A DNA stretch of 64,000 nucleotides from Vibrio fortis (GTDB lineage Bacteria > Pseudomonadota > Gammaproteobacteria > Enterobacterales > Vibrionaceae): contig NZ_AP025487.1 of assembly GCF_024347475.1 (NCBI RefSeq), positions 1,674,001-1,738,000 of the forward strand, in the 5' to 3' direction. The position numbers and the translations under genes were made by a program. How positions within the stretch are numbered: position 1 is the stretch's first letter; each line of letters starts with the position of its first letter. Positions 1-8,800 of this stretch are shown here, in pieces. Under the pieces are notes generated by a model. The model did no database searches and was not told the origin of the DNA. It saw only the letters and a list, made by a program, of their open reading frames with translations.

Positions 1-471
1 TTGAATACTCATGCCAAAATACTGCATTAATTGTCATTTGTTGGTTATTCTATTCATTTAGACCTTTTATGCAAGAAAAATGTATAAAAATTTACTTTGT
101 TGAATTTTTGTAACAGATATTGCGCAAAATGTAGGCTATTTGTCTGGTCGTATAAGTTCTACATCTATCTTATTGAATTACAAGAAAGGCGTATTAATTA
201 GCAAACGTTTCACCTCTGTTTTATAAAACAAGCATTGGACAGCGCTACATTTTAAGTTAACAAATATCGAGATATTCGGTGAATAAGTATTGGTAGAGTG
301 AGTTTGAAGATAGTTATGTGCAACCGCTTAATCCGGTGTGAAGTGGTTTAAAATAAGCTCAGTGAGTCATATAGTTAGAATAATAACCATCTCCAAGATC
401 ATTCGGTATCGCACATTTTGGCCAGCGATAACATGCTCTAATGAGTTATCAACCAACATAAAGGTAGTCTA
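1..471. other. 5' intergenic region before the ABC exporter
   Basis: This AT-rich stretch at the left edge shows no convincing coding sequence on either strand and no clear terminator. It presumably holds the promoter of the downstream ABC exporter; an AAGGTAG ribosome-binding site lies just before that gene's ATG. Nothing else could be recognised. Confidence 0.4.
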
Positions 472-2277
472 ATGTCCGACTCTGCTTCTACGCTTGAAGA
501 GCAAATCACACAACCGCCCGAGAATACGAAAAAGAGCCTGAAGATCTTACTTGAGCTCTTTCAGTTCATTAAGCCGTATCGAACCAAAGTCGCTATCGCG
601 TTAATAGCGCTTATTTTCACCGCGAGTCTGACGCTTACCGTCGGTCATGGTGTACGAATCTTGATTGACCAAGGCTTTACCCAGCGTTCAACCGGTGAAC
701 TGGGCAATGCGATTCAATTTATGTTGGTGATCATTGGTTTAATCTCAGTCGGGACTTTCTTCCGCTTTTACTTGGTGTCATCAGTCGGAGAACGGGTCAG
801 TGCCGATATACGTTTAGCGGTGTTCAAACATGTGGTCTCCCTGCATCCGAGTTATTTTGAAACCAACGGCAGTGGTGACATTATGTCACGTATCACTACT
901 GACACTACCCTGCTACAGAGCATTATTGGCTCATCGTTCTCAATGGCGATGCGTAGTGCATTGATGTGTATCGGCGCTGTGATCATGCTGTTCGCGACCA
1001 ATATCAAACTTACCCTAATCGTTTTGGCATCCGTTCCCTTCGTTCTGGTTCCGATTCTAGTTTATGGTCGACGTGTAAGGACGCTTTCTCGTCAGAGCCA
1101 AGATTCAATGGCCGATGTCGGTTCTTATGCTGGCGAAGCAATAGAGCACATCAAAACCGTACAGAGCTATAGTCACGAACAACAAGAGATCGCTTCATTT
1201 GGTAAAGAGGTAGAAAAGGCTTACGAGATTGGGCGTCAACGCGTTAAACAGCGTGCGATTCTAATCTCTGGCGTAATTCTGATCGTGTTCAGCGCTATCT
1301 CCGGGATGCTGTGGGTCGGTGGTAGTGACGTGATTAGTGGCACTATGTCGGCAGGTGATCTGGGCGCATTTGTATTTTACGCAATTATGGTCGCCTCATC
1401 GCTTGGCACTATTTCAGAGGTAATGGGTGAACTTCAACGTGCAGCAGGTGCAACTGAGAGGTTGATAGAGATTTTACACGTTGAGAGTCATATTGTTGCT
1501 CCAGTTGACCACCCTCAACCCATCGACGGGTTATCGGCAGAGGTTGCCTTCAATGATGTCACCTTTAGCTACCCTTCTCGCCCAGATGATCCAGCAACGA
1601 CGGCTCTCACTATGACAGCCGAAGAAGGGAAGGTATTGGCGCTCGTTGGGCCGTCTGGCGCCGGTAAAACAACGCTATTCGAACTCCTGCAACGCTTCTA
1701 TGACCCGCAACTTGGTAGCGTTACACTTGGCGGCGTTCCGCTTCATCAGTTTGATCCTAACGAATTGCGCTCGCAAATGGCGTTGGTGCCACAACAACCC
1801 GCTCTGTTTAGTCACGATGTGTTCCACAATATTCGTTACGGGAATCCAAATGCCACTGATGAAGAAGTCATTGCAGCAGCAAAAAAAGCGCATGCTCACG
1901 ACTTTATTATGTCGCTACCTGAAGGCTACAACAGCTTCTTAGGCGAGCGAGGTGTTCGCTTATCTGGGGGACAACGTCAACGTATCGCGATTGCCCGCGC
2001 GATCTTAAAAGATCCAAACATTCTGTTATTAGACGAAGCCACCAGCGCGCTCGATAGTGAAAGCGAACACCATGTCCAACAAGCCCTGGAAGAGCTCATG
2101 AAAGGACGAACAACTCTCATCATTGCCCACCGACTTTCGACCATCAAACACGCCGATCAAATTGCCGTGCTTGACCAAGGAAAACTGGTGGATTTAGGGA
2201 ATCACGACTCGCTCATGAAAAGCTGCGACCTTTACCAGCGACTGGTAGAACTGCAGTTTAAACACGTACGTGGCTAG
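472..2277 (+). CDS. ABC exporter, fused transmembrane and ATPase half-transporter (MsbA/BmrA type)
   Basis: A 601-aa half-transporter that should homodimerise in the inner membrane and export a lipid or hydrophobic compound using ATP. The first ~330 residues carry the six-helix ABC membrane domain and the C-terminal ~250 the nucleotide-binding domain. Walker A GPSGAGKTT lies near residue 393, signature LSGGQRQR near 498, Walker B ILLLDEATSALD near 518 and the switch IAHR near 551, so the ATPase looks intact. The ATG follows AAGGTAG. It stands alone, with about 150 bp before the next gene. The MsbA-like architecture is clear, but the substrate cannot be read from sequence; lipid A core is one possibility and drug or lipid efflux another. 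Confidence 0.9.
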   Translation: MSDSASTLEEQITQPPENTKKSLKILLELFQFIKPYRTKVAIALIALIFTASLTLTVGHGVRILIDQGFTQRSTGELGNAIQFMLVIIGLISVGTFFRFYLVSSVGERVSADIRLAVFKHVVSLHPSYFETNGSGDIMSRITTDTTLLQSIIGSSFSMAMRSALMCIGAVIMLFATNIKLTLIVLASVPFVLVPILVYGRRVRTLSRQSQDSMADVGSYAGEAIEHIKTVQSYSHEQQEIASFGKEVEKAYEIGRQRVKQRAILISGVILIVFSAISGMLWVGGSDVISGTMSAGDLGAFVFYAIMVASSLGTISEVMGELQRAAGATERLIEILHVESHIVAPVDHPQPIDGLSAEVAFNDVTFSYPSRPDDPATTALTMTAEEGKVLALVGPSGAGKTTLFELLQRFYDPQLGSVTLGGVPLHQFDPNELRSQMALVPQQPALFSHDVFHNIRYGNPNATDEEVIAAAKKAHAHDFIMSLPEGYNSFLGERGVRLSGGQRQRIAIARAILKDPNILLLDEATSALDSESEHHVQQALEELMKGRTTLIIAHRLSTIKHADQIAVLDQGKLVDLGNHDSLMKSCDLYQRLVELQFKHVRG

Positions 2278-2426
2278 TCAACGAAATTGATGAGTATTTG
2301 CTCATTGGTCACAAGTCACAGCTCGCCATTTTCTATGTTGCAGCAATGTTAAAATGGCGATAGTGTTTTTATTCCAATAACTCATGATTTCTCAAAGATC
2401 ATTCTAACCACAATAAGAGAGTCTGC

Positions 2427-2891
2427 ATGGAAGCACTATTATCTGAATATCCTGTAATCACAGAAATCCCCGTGGCTTGGGGAGAGATGGACGCACTCAA
2501 CCACGTAAACAACGCGGTCTACTTTCGCTATTTTGAAACCGCTCGCTTAGACTTTTTCAAGCACGTTGAGCTTATGGAAGAGATGGCTGTCACCAAAGTT
2601 GGCCCAGTGCTCGGTGATACTTACTGCAAATACTTCCGCCCAGTCACCTACCCTGACACATTGTTAGTAGGTTCTAAAGTGACAGAAGTTCAAGACGACC
2701 GCTTTACCATGGAATACGCTATCGTCAGTAAGGCACAACAAAAAGTCACCACTATCGGTACAGCAACGATTGTGATGTTTGACTTTGCATCTAACCAGAA
2801 AGCGCTACTCTCTGTCCGATTGCTAAATGAAATTCAAAACATGAGCACGCTAAAAAGCCCATGCTTTAAGCAAGAAACAGTCGCTGAGTAA
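2427..2891 (+). CDS. acyl-CoA thioesterase, hotdog fold (4HBT/YbgC-like)
   Basis: A 154-aa hotdog-fold thioesterase predicted to hydrolyse acyl-CoA esters in the cytoplasm. The N-terminal segment WGEMDALNHVNNAVYFRYFE is the 4HBT signature: an acidic residue before the DALNHVNN turn, then an aromatic stretch leading into the hotdog helix. Length is normal for the family. An AGAGAGT ribosome-binding site precedes the ATG. The TAA is followed immediately by the inverted-repeat element at 2892-3174, so the original 3' flank has been displaced. The exact acyl substrate is not predictable. Confidence 0.88.
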   Translation: MEALLSEYPVITEIPVAWGEMDALNHVNNAVYFRYFETARLDFFKHVELMEEMAVTKVGPVLGDTYCKYFRPVTYPDTLLVGSKVTEVQDDRFTMEYAIVSKAQQKVTTIGTATIVMFDFASNQKALLSVRLLNEIQNMSTLKSPCFKQETVAE

Positions 2892-3174
2892 CTAGGGCGT
2901 GTTGACCTTTCGTGGTTAAATTTTGTTCGGATGGGAACGCCTAGTCAAAAGCGTTTTAATCGCGGCGAGGGAGAAGTAACCTAGTCATTCTAAGCAAATC
3001 TCCCTCAACAAAGAGTAAAACGCTTTTAGACGAACCCTTCGGGCAGCGTTTGCTGGTCATTTCTACTGCGTTATCGGCTTCTCATGTAGGCTAGCTACAC
3101 ATCAAAGCCTCTGCCTTGTATAAATACCCAGCAACTCGCTGCAAAAACCAACTCGAAAGATCAACACGCCCTAG
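2892..3174. mobile_element. MITE-like non-coding element with ~21-bp terminal inverted repeats
   Basis: A 283-bp non-coding segment is bounded by inverted repeats that match at 20 of 21 positions: the left end starts CTAGGGCGTGTTGA and the right end is its complement ending ACACGCCCTAG. CTAG is palindromic, so it may be part of the repeat or a 4-bp target duplication. Internal arms (AAAAGCGTTTTA near 2946 against TAAAACGCTTTT near 3018, and GAGGGAGA against TCTCCCTC) would fold the element into a long hairpin. It contains no ORF of useful size. It begins at the base after the thioesterase stop. These are hallmarks of a miniature inverted-repeat element moved by a transposase encoded elsewhere. 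Confidence 0.75.
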
Positions 3175-3194
3175 ATATATTTATTAGAATTAAG

Positions 3195-3227
3195 AAGGCC
3201 ACTCGATTGAGTGGCCTTTGTTTTTTT
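3195..3227 (+). terminator. intrinsic terminator between the element and the U32 gene
   Basis: A perfect 10-bp stem (AAGGCCACTC / GAGTGGCCTT) with a GATT loop is followed by a T-rich tract. It lies between convergent genes. It serves the plus strand best and could also end the minus-strand U32 transcript. Confidence 0.85.
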
Positions 3228-3241
3228 ATGAGTGTGTCTGA

Positions 3242-5521
3242 TTACAAACCTTGAACGTATTGGTTGTTGGTTCTGATCTGCACTAAGTGGTTTAGGTTAT
3301 CCGTTGCGGTTTGATCACCCTTCAAAAGCGCTTCAAACTGTTTAATCAACTCAACCTTGTCTGCTTTCTCTTTTGAACCAGAACCGATATCAGTAAGGTC
3401 GATAAAGAACTCATCAAACAGATTTGAAAGGTCTGCCACCGCATCTTGGTTTAAGAATTGCTCATGGTTGTAAATACTTGGGTAACCGCCCTTCTGCTTA
3501 TCTACCGCAAATGAAGTGCCTTTCACATTGGTGATGGTCGTTGCTTTCTCACATCGCAGCATACAACCGTCTTCAATAGCAGGCTTGTTACAGCCAACTG
3601 TTCTTTGGAAGAAACATTGGCGGCTGGTCATCATTAGGATTGGGTGATAAATGCTGTAGTAAAGCTTAAAGCCTTCAGGACGACGAACATGGCGCAGTTG
3701 ACCTTTGTTCAGTTCGTTTGAAAGAAAAGCACCTGAACAGTTCAACTGCTCTTTTAGCGTGTACAAAGCGTGTGAATTGGTCGTATTCATGAATGGACCC
3801 GCCACCCATTCGATTCCCATCTCATACGCCTTGTAAGCAATACCAGTATTGTTAGTAACGATACGCTTTGGTTTAACCGTTTCAAGAATACGTACCGCTT
3901 CAACGTAATCTTTACCAATTAAGACAGCAGGGAACCAAGGGATCAAGCGCGGGTTTTCAGAGAGAATATCAATGTACTTATTATTGCGCTTTTTGTAGCT
4001 CTCAGGCAGCTTGAAGTAGATGTCCGCGTCCGTTACATCACAAAGGTGCAGATCGGCAGTGTCAGCAATCAACAAAGACAGTGTCGGTGTCTCGTTCACT
4101 TTGCCAAACTTCGGTAGCGCGGGAACATCAACATTCTTCACAACGTCCACAGAACCATTCAAGATAAAGTCGATCTCTTCTTTTAGCTGAGTTAGCTCTT
4201 TCAAAGAGACAAATAGACCTTCGTTGAACTGTGTAAAATCATGACCTTCGAGTGAGTGAATCCCGCTGCGAAGTGATTTGAAGCGTTTCTCTAGTACCTC
4301 TTGGGTCAATGGCTTTTCACCATCGGCGATCAGTACTGACTTTGACTTCACTTCAAAGTTATCTTTGTCAGAAATCACTGATACCACCAATGGCTGCCCC
4401 TCACAGGCGTTGAAAGCGAGCTTGATTGGTGTCTTACGAATATCCAGATACTGAATTTTGCTGCGCATCTCATCGCCTAGCACATCTTTCGCAGCATGAA
4501 GATCTTTGCTGACATCTTCGATCTGAACCACAGAAATCGCGTCGTCTGCATTTGGATCAAACTGTTGAACTTGCTTAGCCGCCTGCTCTACCGCGTAGTT
4601 TTTACTGTTGTCACGCGGGTTATCGATGAACATCTCTTTCGTTAGGTTGCCCTTTAAGAAAGAGTTGGTGAAGTCGCGGTTGAATACCTTGTGAAGATTT
4701 GAATCATCATCAATCAGATCGCCACTTTCAATGAAACTATCGATCTGTTTACGCCACGTATCAATCACGGTGTAAACATAGTGAGCGCCCTTGATACGGC
4801 CTTCTACTTTGAGTGAATCGACCTGAGCATCTACCAGTTCTGGCAAATCGTAGTAAGCGGAATTGTCTTTCAAATTAAGTGGGTAGCGGTTACCTGCATC
4901 AGTAATCTCATATTCATCACGACACGCCTGTGAACAGCGACCGCGGTTACCTGAGTTACCGACACTCACTGAGCTTGAGTAACACTGGCCAGAAAACGCG
5001 ATACACAAAGCGCCATGAACAAAGACTTCTGTTAGAACATCGTGGTCATGCGCAACTTGAGTCAGCTCTTTAATCTCAGGCAGGTTTAACTCACGCGATA
5101 AGTTCACGCGTGACGCACCGATCTTAGCTAAGAACTTGATTTGGCCTTCGTTGTGCGTAGTTAGCTGGGTAGAAGCGTGAACATCAATCGTTGGAAAGTA
5201 TTTCTTCACCAGATCAAACAGACCCAAGTCTTGGACAATGATGCCATCAACCTTGGTGTTCACAAGCTGGTTTAGAAGCTTACTGATGTTCTTGATTTCG
5301 CTCTCAAGTAACACGACATTCAGGGTCAGAAAGATCTGACAACCGTACTCATGAGCAAGACGAATAATGCCGTTCAGTTCGTCTAAAGATAAATTCGAGG
5401 CGCGGTTACGGGCGTTGAATGTACCCAGTCCACAATAGACCGCATTAGCACCTGCAACGATAGCTGCTTTGATCGCCTCTACATCGCCACCTGGGGCTAA
5501 TAACTCAATTTTTCTGCTCAT
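3242..5521 (-). CDS. peptidase U32 family protein (long, RlhA/YegQ-like)
   Basis: A 759-aa protein of the U32 'collagenase-like' family. Characterised bacterial members (RlhA, TrhP/YegQ) are iron-sulfur-dependent RNA hydroxylation factors rather than proteases. The N-terminal TIM-barrel signature is clear: LLAPGGDVEAIKAAI at residue 8, the SRELNLPEI segment near 142, and HGALCIAFSGQC near 169 followed by GRCSQAC, giving Cys173, 180, 196 and 200. A second Cys cluster (QCFFQRTVGC...GCMLRC) lies near residues 635-660. It is longer than RlhA (about 650 aa). I infer an RNA-modifying role but cannot assign the target nucleotide. It is monocistronic, with an ATG start. Confidence 0.82.
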   Translation of the reverse strand: MSRKIELLAPGGDVEAIKAAIVAGANAVYCGLGTFNARNRASNLSLDELNGIIRLAHEYGCQIFLTLNVVLLESEIKNISKLLNQLVNTKVDGIIVQDLGLFDLVKKYFPTIDVHASTQLTTHNEGQIKFLAKIGASRVNLSRELNLPEIKELTQVAHDHDVLTEVFVHGALCIAFSGQCYSSSVSVGNSGNRGRCSQACRDEYEITDAGNRYPLNLKDNSAYYDLPELVDAQVDSLKVEGRIKGAHYVYTVIDTWRKQIDSFIESGDLIDDDSNLHKVFNRDFTNSFLKGNLTKEMFIDNPRDNSKNYAVEQAAKQVQQFDPNADDAISVVQIEDVSKDLHAAKDVLGDEMRSKIQYLDIRKTPIKLAFNACEGQPLVVSVISDKDNFEVKSKSVLIADGEKPLTQEVLEKRFKSLRSGIHSLEGHDFTQFNEGLFVSLKELTQLKEEIDFILNGSVDVVKNVDVPALPKFGKVNETPTLSLLIADTADLHLCDVTDADIYFKLPESYKKRNNKYIDILSENPRLIPWFPAVLIGKDYVEAVRILETVKPKRIVTNNTGIAYKAYEMGIEWVAGPFMNTTNSHALYTLKEQLNCSGAFLSNELNKGQLRHVRRPEGFKLYYSIYHPILMMTSRQCFFQRTVGCNKPAIEDGCMLRCEKATTITNVKGTSFAVDKQKGGYPSIYNHEQFLNQDAVADLSNLFDEFFIDLTDIGSGSKEKADKVELIKQFEALLKGDQTATDNLNHLVQIRTNNQYVQGL

Positions 5522-5613
5522 TTTTGAAGTCGCTCACTTACTTATAATTTTTAAGCCGCGTATTCTACCCACATCACCAACCCTTTACCACCGCACAGCA
5601 ACTTTTAAACCTA

Positions 5614-6279
5614 ATGACAACAAAGACTCCTCAAGACTTGCCTATCCTTTATTCACTCCGTCGCTGCCCTTATGCAATGCGTGGACGATTAGGAATTCTC
5701 CTTGCAAATCAACAAGTCTTAATCCGTGAAATTGTCACTAAGGATAAGCCAGAGCAACTGCTTGAGTGCTCGCCAAAAGGTACAGTCCCAGTATTATTAT
5801 TACCCGATGGAGAGGTTATTGAGCAGAGTTTAGATGTGATGATGTGGGCGCTTCAACAAAACGATCCTCAAGATCTTCTTCGTTCGGGTAATCCTTCACT
5901 TAGTGACCAAATCCACCAGCTCATCCAACACAATGACAATAAGTTTATTGGTCACTTAGAAAAGTATCGCGCTTCAGTCCGCTATCGAAATGACGACATC
6001 GAGCAGCGTAGAAACTTGTGTGAAGCCTTTATCACTGAGCTTGAACGAAAACTGGCCCAGCACGACTATTTGTTTGGAGATTCACCTAGCCTAGCCGACT
6101 TTGCCGTTATGCCTTTCGTTAGCCAGTTTGTAAGAGTGGAAAAGAAATGGTTTGTGCAGTCTGAATACCAGAATGTAGGACGTTGGTTACGAACTCACCT
6201 GGAAAGTAAGCTCTATACCCAAGTAATGAAACAGTACCCATTGTGGAATGACACTAAACAAGATTGTCTTTTTGGATAA
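5614..6279 (+). CDS. glutathione S-transferase family protein
   Basis: A 221-aa cytoplasmic protein with a thioredoxin-fold N-terminal GST domain and an all-helical C-terminal domain. The N-terminus has a glutaredoxin-like RRCPYAMRGR motif (Cys18), then KGTVPVLLLPDGEVIEQS, in which the cis-proline after TVP and the E-Q-S glutathione-binding turn are typical. The C-terminal part includes YLFGDSPSLADFAVMPFVSQ, the conserved N-capping box (S-x-x-D) of GSTs. It probably conjugates or reduces with glutathione; substrate unknown. It starts in the gap divergent from the U32 gene and ends at a good terminator. Confidence 0.87.
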   Translation: MTTKTPQDLPILYSLRRCPYAMRGRLGILLANQQVLIREIVTKDKPEQLLECSPKGTVPVLLLPDGEVIEQSLDVMMWALQQNDPQDLLRSGNPSLSDQIHQLIQHNDNKFIGHLEKYRASVRYRNDDIEQRRNLCEAFITELERKLAQHDYLFGDSPSLADFAVMPFVSQFVRVEKKWFVQSEYQNVGRWLRTHLESKLYTQVMKQYPLWNDTKQDCLFG

Positions 6280-6290
6280 GACCAAACAGC

Positions 6291-6325
6291 AAAAGAGCCA
6301 CTCATACCGAACGGCTCTTTTATTT
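6291..6325 (+). terminator. terminator after the GST gene
   Basis: AAAAGAGCC and GGCTCTTTT form a 9-bp stem with an 11-nt loop followed by T-rich sequence. It is symmetrical enough to serve the convergent gene ending at 6361 as well. Confidence 0.8.
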
Positions 6326-6360
6326 CATTAACTTTTACGCGAAATATCCGCGCTCAAAGA

Positions 6361-6810
6361 TTATTGAATCGCAATTGAAATCTCGACTTCAGTTTCACCT
6401 TTATACAACTCAAAGTCTGTTGTGTAGGTTCGCGTATGTGGACAATCTGGCGCGTTAAAATACGCCCAAACTTCTCCCCATAGATCGATCACCGCTTGTG
6501 GCAACTCGCCTTCTGCTGAGAAAGTAAGATATTTTCCTGCTTTGATTTTTGTTTCGACCAATTGGTCAATGGTGTTATCAGTGAGAGCATTGGTACATGC
6601 AATCACATCAAAATCACCGGTAAAATCCGACTCATAATTGGTGTAAACGCCGTAAACCTTTGAGTCCGGAGTTAGCTTAGGAAAAGCTTGTTCGAAAAAG
6701 CCTTGCCACAACTCACCAATTTTCGCCTTAGCTTGGTCAACTTCATCAGTATTATTCGTTCTTACCGCAAAGCCATACGCTTTTACTGCCTCTAATGTTT
6801 GTTCTTTCAC
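6361..6810 (-). CDS. GyrI-like small-molecule-binding (AraC effector-binding) domain protein
   Basis: A 149-aa stand-alone SHS2/GyrI-like domain, the module that binds small hydrophobic ligands in AraC/MerR regulators and in SbmC/GyrI. Segments such as KVYGVYTNYESDFTGDFDVIACT and KAGKYLTFSAEGELPQAVIDLWGEVWAYF match the layout of this fold. There is no DNA-binding domain, so it is probably a ligand sink, hydrolase-like relative or gyrase-protection protein. The start chosen is a GTG with upstream GGGA; no nearby ATG gives a full domain. Convergent with the GST gene. Confidence 0.72.
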   Translation of the reverse strand: MKEQTLEAVKAYGFAVRTNNTDEVDQAKAKIGELWQGFFEQAFPKLTPDSKVYGVYTNYESDFTGDFDVIACTNALTDNTIDQLVETKIKAGKYLTFSAEGELPQAVIDLWGEVWAYFNAPDCPHTRTYTTDFELYKGETEVEISIAIQ

Positions 6811-6862
6811 TCTTCTATTCCCTGAGCCATGTTAACGTATCAATCGTTAAGCCGAGTCAATT

Positions 6863-7096
6863 CTAATCTTGAATCTCTTTATGTCCGCACTTTTCACAAA
6901 CAACATGGCGAGAAAATTCATCCATCGCAGCGATAAAACCGCCTAAAAACCAGCCTTTGACCAGACCGGAAATAAACTCAAGCCGCTTTTGATTTGGTTT
7001 ACCCGCGAATTCACTCTCCTTTCTCACCAAAACAACAACATGTTGCGTACGCTCACGACAAGATGTGCAGTAGCAATGCTCTATCGAAGTATTCAT
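6863..7096 (-). CDS. small zinc-ribbon protein of unknown function
   Basis: A 77-aa protein with two Cys pairs, Cys10-xx-Cys13 near the N-terminus and Cys67-xx-Cys70 (CEKCGH) near the C-terminus, which should coordinate one zinc. The middle (FISGLVKGWFLGGFIAAMDE) is hydrophobic and Gly-rich and could be an amphipathic or membrane-associated helix. It starts 9 bp after the stop of the Rof-like gene, with an AGGGGTGA ribosome-binding site, so the two form a small operon. I recognise no specific family; the function is unknown. Confidence 0.7.
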   Translation of the reverse strand: MNTSIEHCYCTSCRERTQHVVVLVRKESEFAGKPNQKRLEFISGLVKGWFLGGFIAAMDEFSRHVVCEKCGHKEIQD

Positions 7097-7105
7097 ATGT
7101 CACCC

Positions 7106-7357
7106 CTACAAGGTTTTAAAAAATTTTTGCTTAAAATGGGGGTTATCGACACACACTTCTAATTCAGCAATCCCTGTCAATACAACAAGTTGTTCTTGTC
7201 CAGCGACACTTAACTTAATACATTCATCTTTGTCTTGGTTGCGTTGGGTATCTAAAGCAACACCCTCGACCTGTTCACCGGAGTGTAAAGTGAGTTTAAC
7301 TGGGTACCTGTGCATACACACAATTTCAATATAATCGTAATCACTGCAACTAATCAT
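7106..7357 (-). CDS. rof: Rho-binding antiterminator, Rof/YaeO family
   Basis: An 83-aa protein resembling E. coli Rof, which binds the Rho hexamer and blocks its RNA-binding site. The diagnostic start ISCSDYDYIEIVC corresponds to the Rof N-terminus (INCDDYDxLExAC), followed by a small Sm-like beta barrel (VKLTLHSGEQVEGVALDT, then LVVLTGIAELEV). I start at the ATG at 7357 rather than the in-frame TTG at 7369 because an excellent GGGAGG ribosome-binding site sits 5 nt before that ATG. First gene of a two-gene operon with the zinc-ribbon protein. Confidence 0.85.
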   Translation of the reverse strand: MISCSDYDYIEIVCMHRYPVKLTLHSGEQVEGVALDTQRNQDKDECIKLSVAGQEQLVVLTGIAELEVCVDNPHFKQKFFKTL

Positions 7358-7587
7358 AATGCCTCCCAATCTTTCACCACGTTAATGCGGCATGCCGTTC
7401 TATGCAAACTGTTTATAATCAATCATTCACTCAAATCACATTGAAACAACACATACTTAAGGTATTCCAAATTTTAATCATAGATCCACCTTTAAACACC
7501 TAACTTACTTAATAACGTTCGTTTTATTGCGCTATCTATTTGTTTGATTACACTGAAGTTATTGGACAGTGAATAATACGGAACGTT

Positions 7588-8766
7588 ATGAACTTAAAAC
7601 CCCTAGCCGCGAGCACGCTCGTACTGTTCTCTGCAACAGCAGGTGCAGTGAGTTTTATCGACCAAATCGATGGTCACTTAGACATGGGTGAATACCTAGC
7701 TGAAAATGCCTATGGCTTTTTGCCTGTCCCGATTCTAATTACGGAGCCAGCCGTTGGCTATGGTGGTGGTTTCACCGGTATCTTTCTTCATGAATCAGAA
7801 GAGCAGAAAAACACACGCAAAGCACTGGCGGAGAAGTCCCTTGATGGAGGTGTACAACTCTTAACACCAGCAATCACCGCAGTCGGTGGCTTTGCGACAG
7901 AAAATGGCACTTGGATGGCATTTATTGGTCACAAGCGAAGCTGGAAAGAAGATTCAATACGCTACCTTGGTGGTTTGGGTTATGGCGATATCAATATGAC
8001 TTTCTACCGACAAAGCTCATCAGATGCTCTTTCACCCCTCGCTCCAAACGAAGGTATCGAGCTCGGCTTAAAAGGCATGGGAGGAATACAAAAGCTTCAG
8101 TTTCGAATCCAAGATACACCATGGCTAGTCGGTTTATCGCAGCAATTTTTTGCGCCTAACTTATCGTTAAATAACCATCCAAAAGCACAAGAGATCCTAA
8201 ATAATATTGGAAATACCTCGCCTACTTCATCAGGCTTGGGTTTAATCGTTGAGTACGACAGTAAAAACAGCTTTCTAAATCCAACTCAAGGCTATAACTA
8301 TGTCGCTGAGTATCTATGGTTTGGTGATGGACTTGGCAGTGATTACAACTATCAAACGTTCAATCTAGAGGGATTGAATTATTGGGAGATCAACAAGGAA
8401 TGGAATCTCGCGTTGCGGGGCCAATATAAATCCCTGTCGACTGATGAACGCTTTCTATCGCCTCAATACTATCCAGACATTCAGTTAAGGGGTATTGCGA
8501 GAAACCGCTATCAAGGAGAGCATACCTTTGCGGCAGAGGTGCAAGTAAGCAAACAATGGACGCCCCGTTGGTCAACAGGTGTGTTTACTGGGATTGGCTA
8601 TGCTGGCGACAGTGACAGCGATATGTTCGACCAAAGCTCACACTCAGCGTATGGCGTTGGCTTCCGATACCTTATCGCGAGACGGTATGGCCTAATTTCG
8701 GGGATTGATATTGCGTTTAGCGAAGAAGATACCGCGCTCTACTTTCAAGTCGGAGCCGGCATCTAG
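7588..8766 (+). CDS. BamA/TamA-family outer-membrane beta-barrel protein
   Basis: A 392-aa exported protein with a signal peptide (cleavage probably after SATAGA) and a predicted 16-stranded Omp85-type barrel without recognisable POTRA repeats, so it resembles short BamA/TamA relatives. Early GFLPVPILITEPAVGYGGGF is the characteristic entry of this subfamily. The barrel core is rich in alternating hydrophobic strands (SSGLGLIVEYDSKNSFLNPT) and has the RNRYQGEHTFAAEVQVS segment near the L6-like loop. The role is uncertain: outer-membrane assembly, lipid handling or a patatin-type barrel. Monocistronic. Confidence 0.8.
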   Translation: MNLKPLAASTLVLFSATAGAVSFIDQIDGHLDMGEYLAENAYGFLPVPILITEPAVGYGGGFTGIFLHESEEQKNTRKALAEKSLDGGVQLLTPAITAVGGFATENGTWMAFIGHKRSWKEDSIRYLGGLGYGDINMTFYRQSSSDALSPLAPNEGIELGLKGMGGIQKLQFRIQDTPWLVGLSQQFFAPNLSLNNHPKAQEILNNIGNTSPTSSGLGLIVEYDSKNSFLNPTQGYNYVAEYLWFGDGLGSDYNYQTFNLEGLNYWEINKEWNLALRGQYKSLSTDERFLSPQYYPDIQLRGIARNRYQGEHTFAAEVQVSKQWTPRWSTGVFTGIGYAGDSDSDMFDQSSHSAYGVGFRYLIARRYGLISGIDIAFSEEDTALYFQVGAGI

Positions 8767-8800
8767 CTAAATCACGATTCAATTTACCAAGCAGAAGGTA

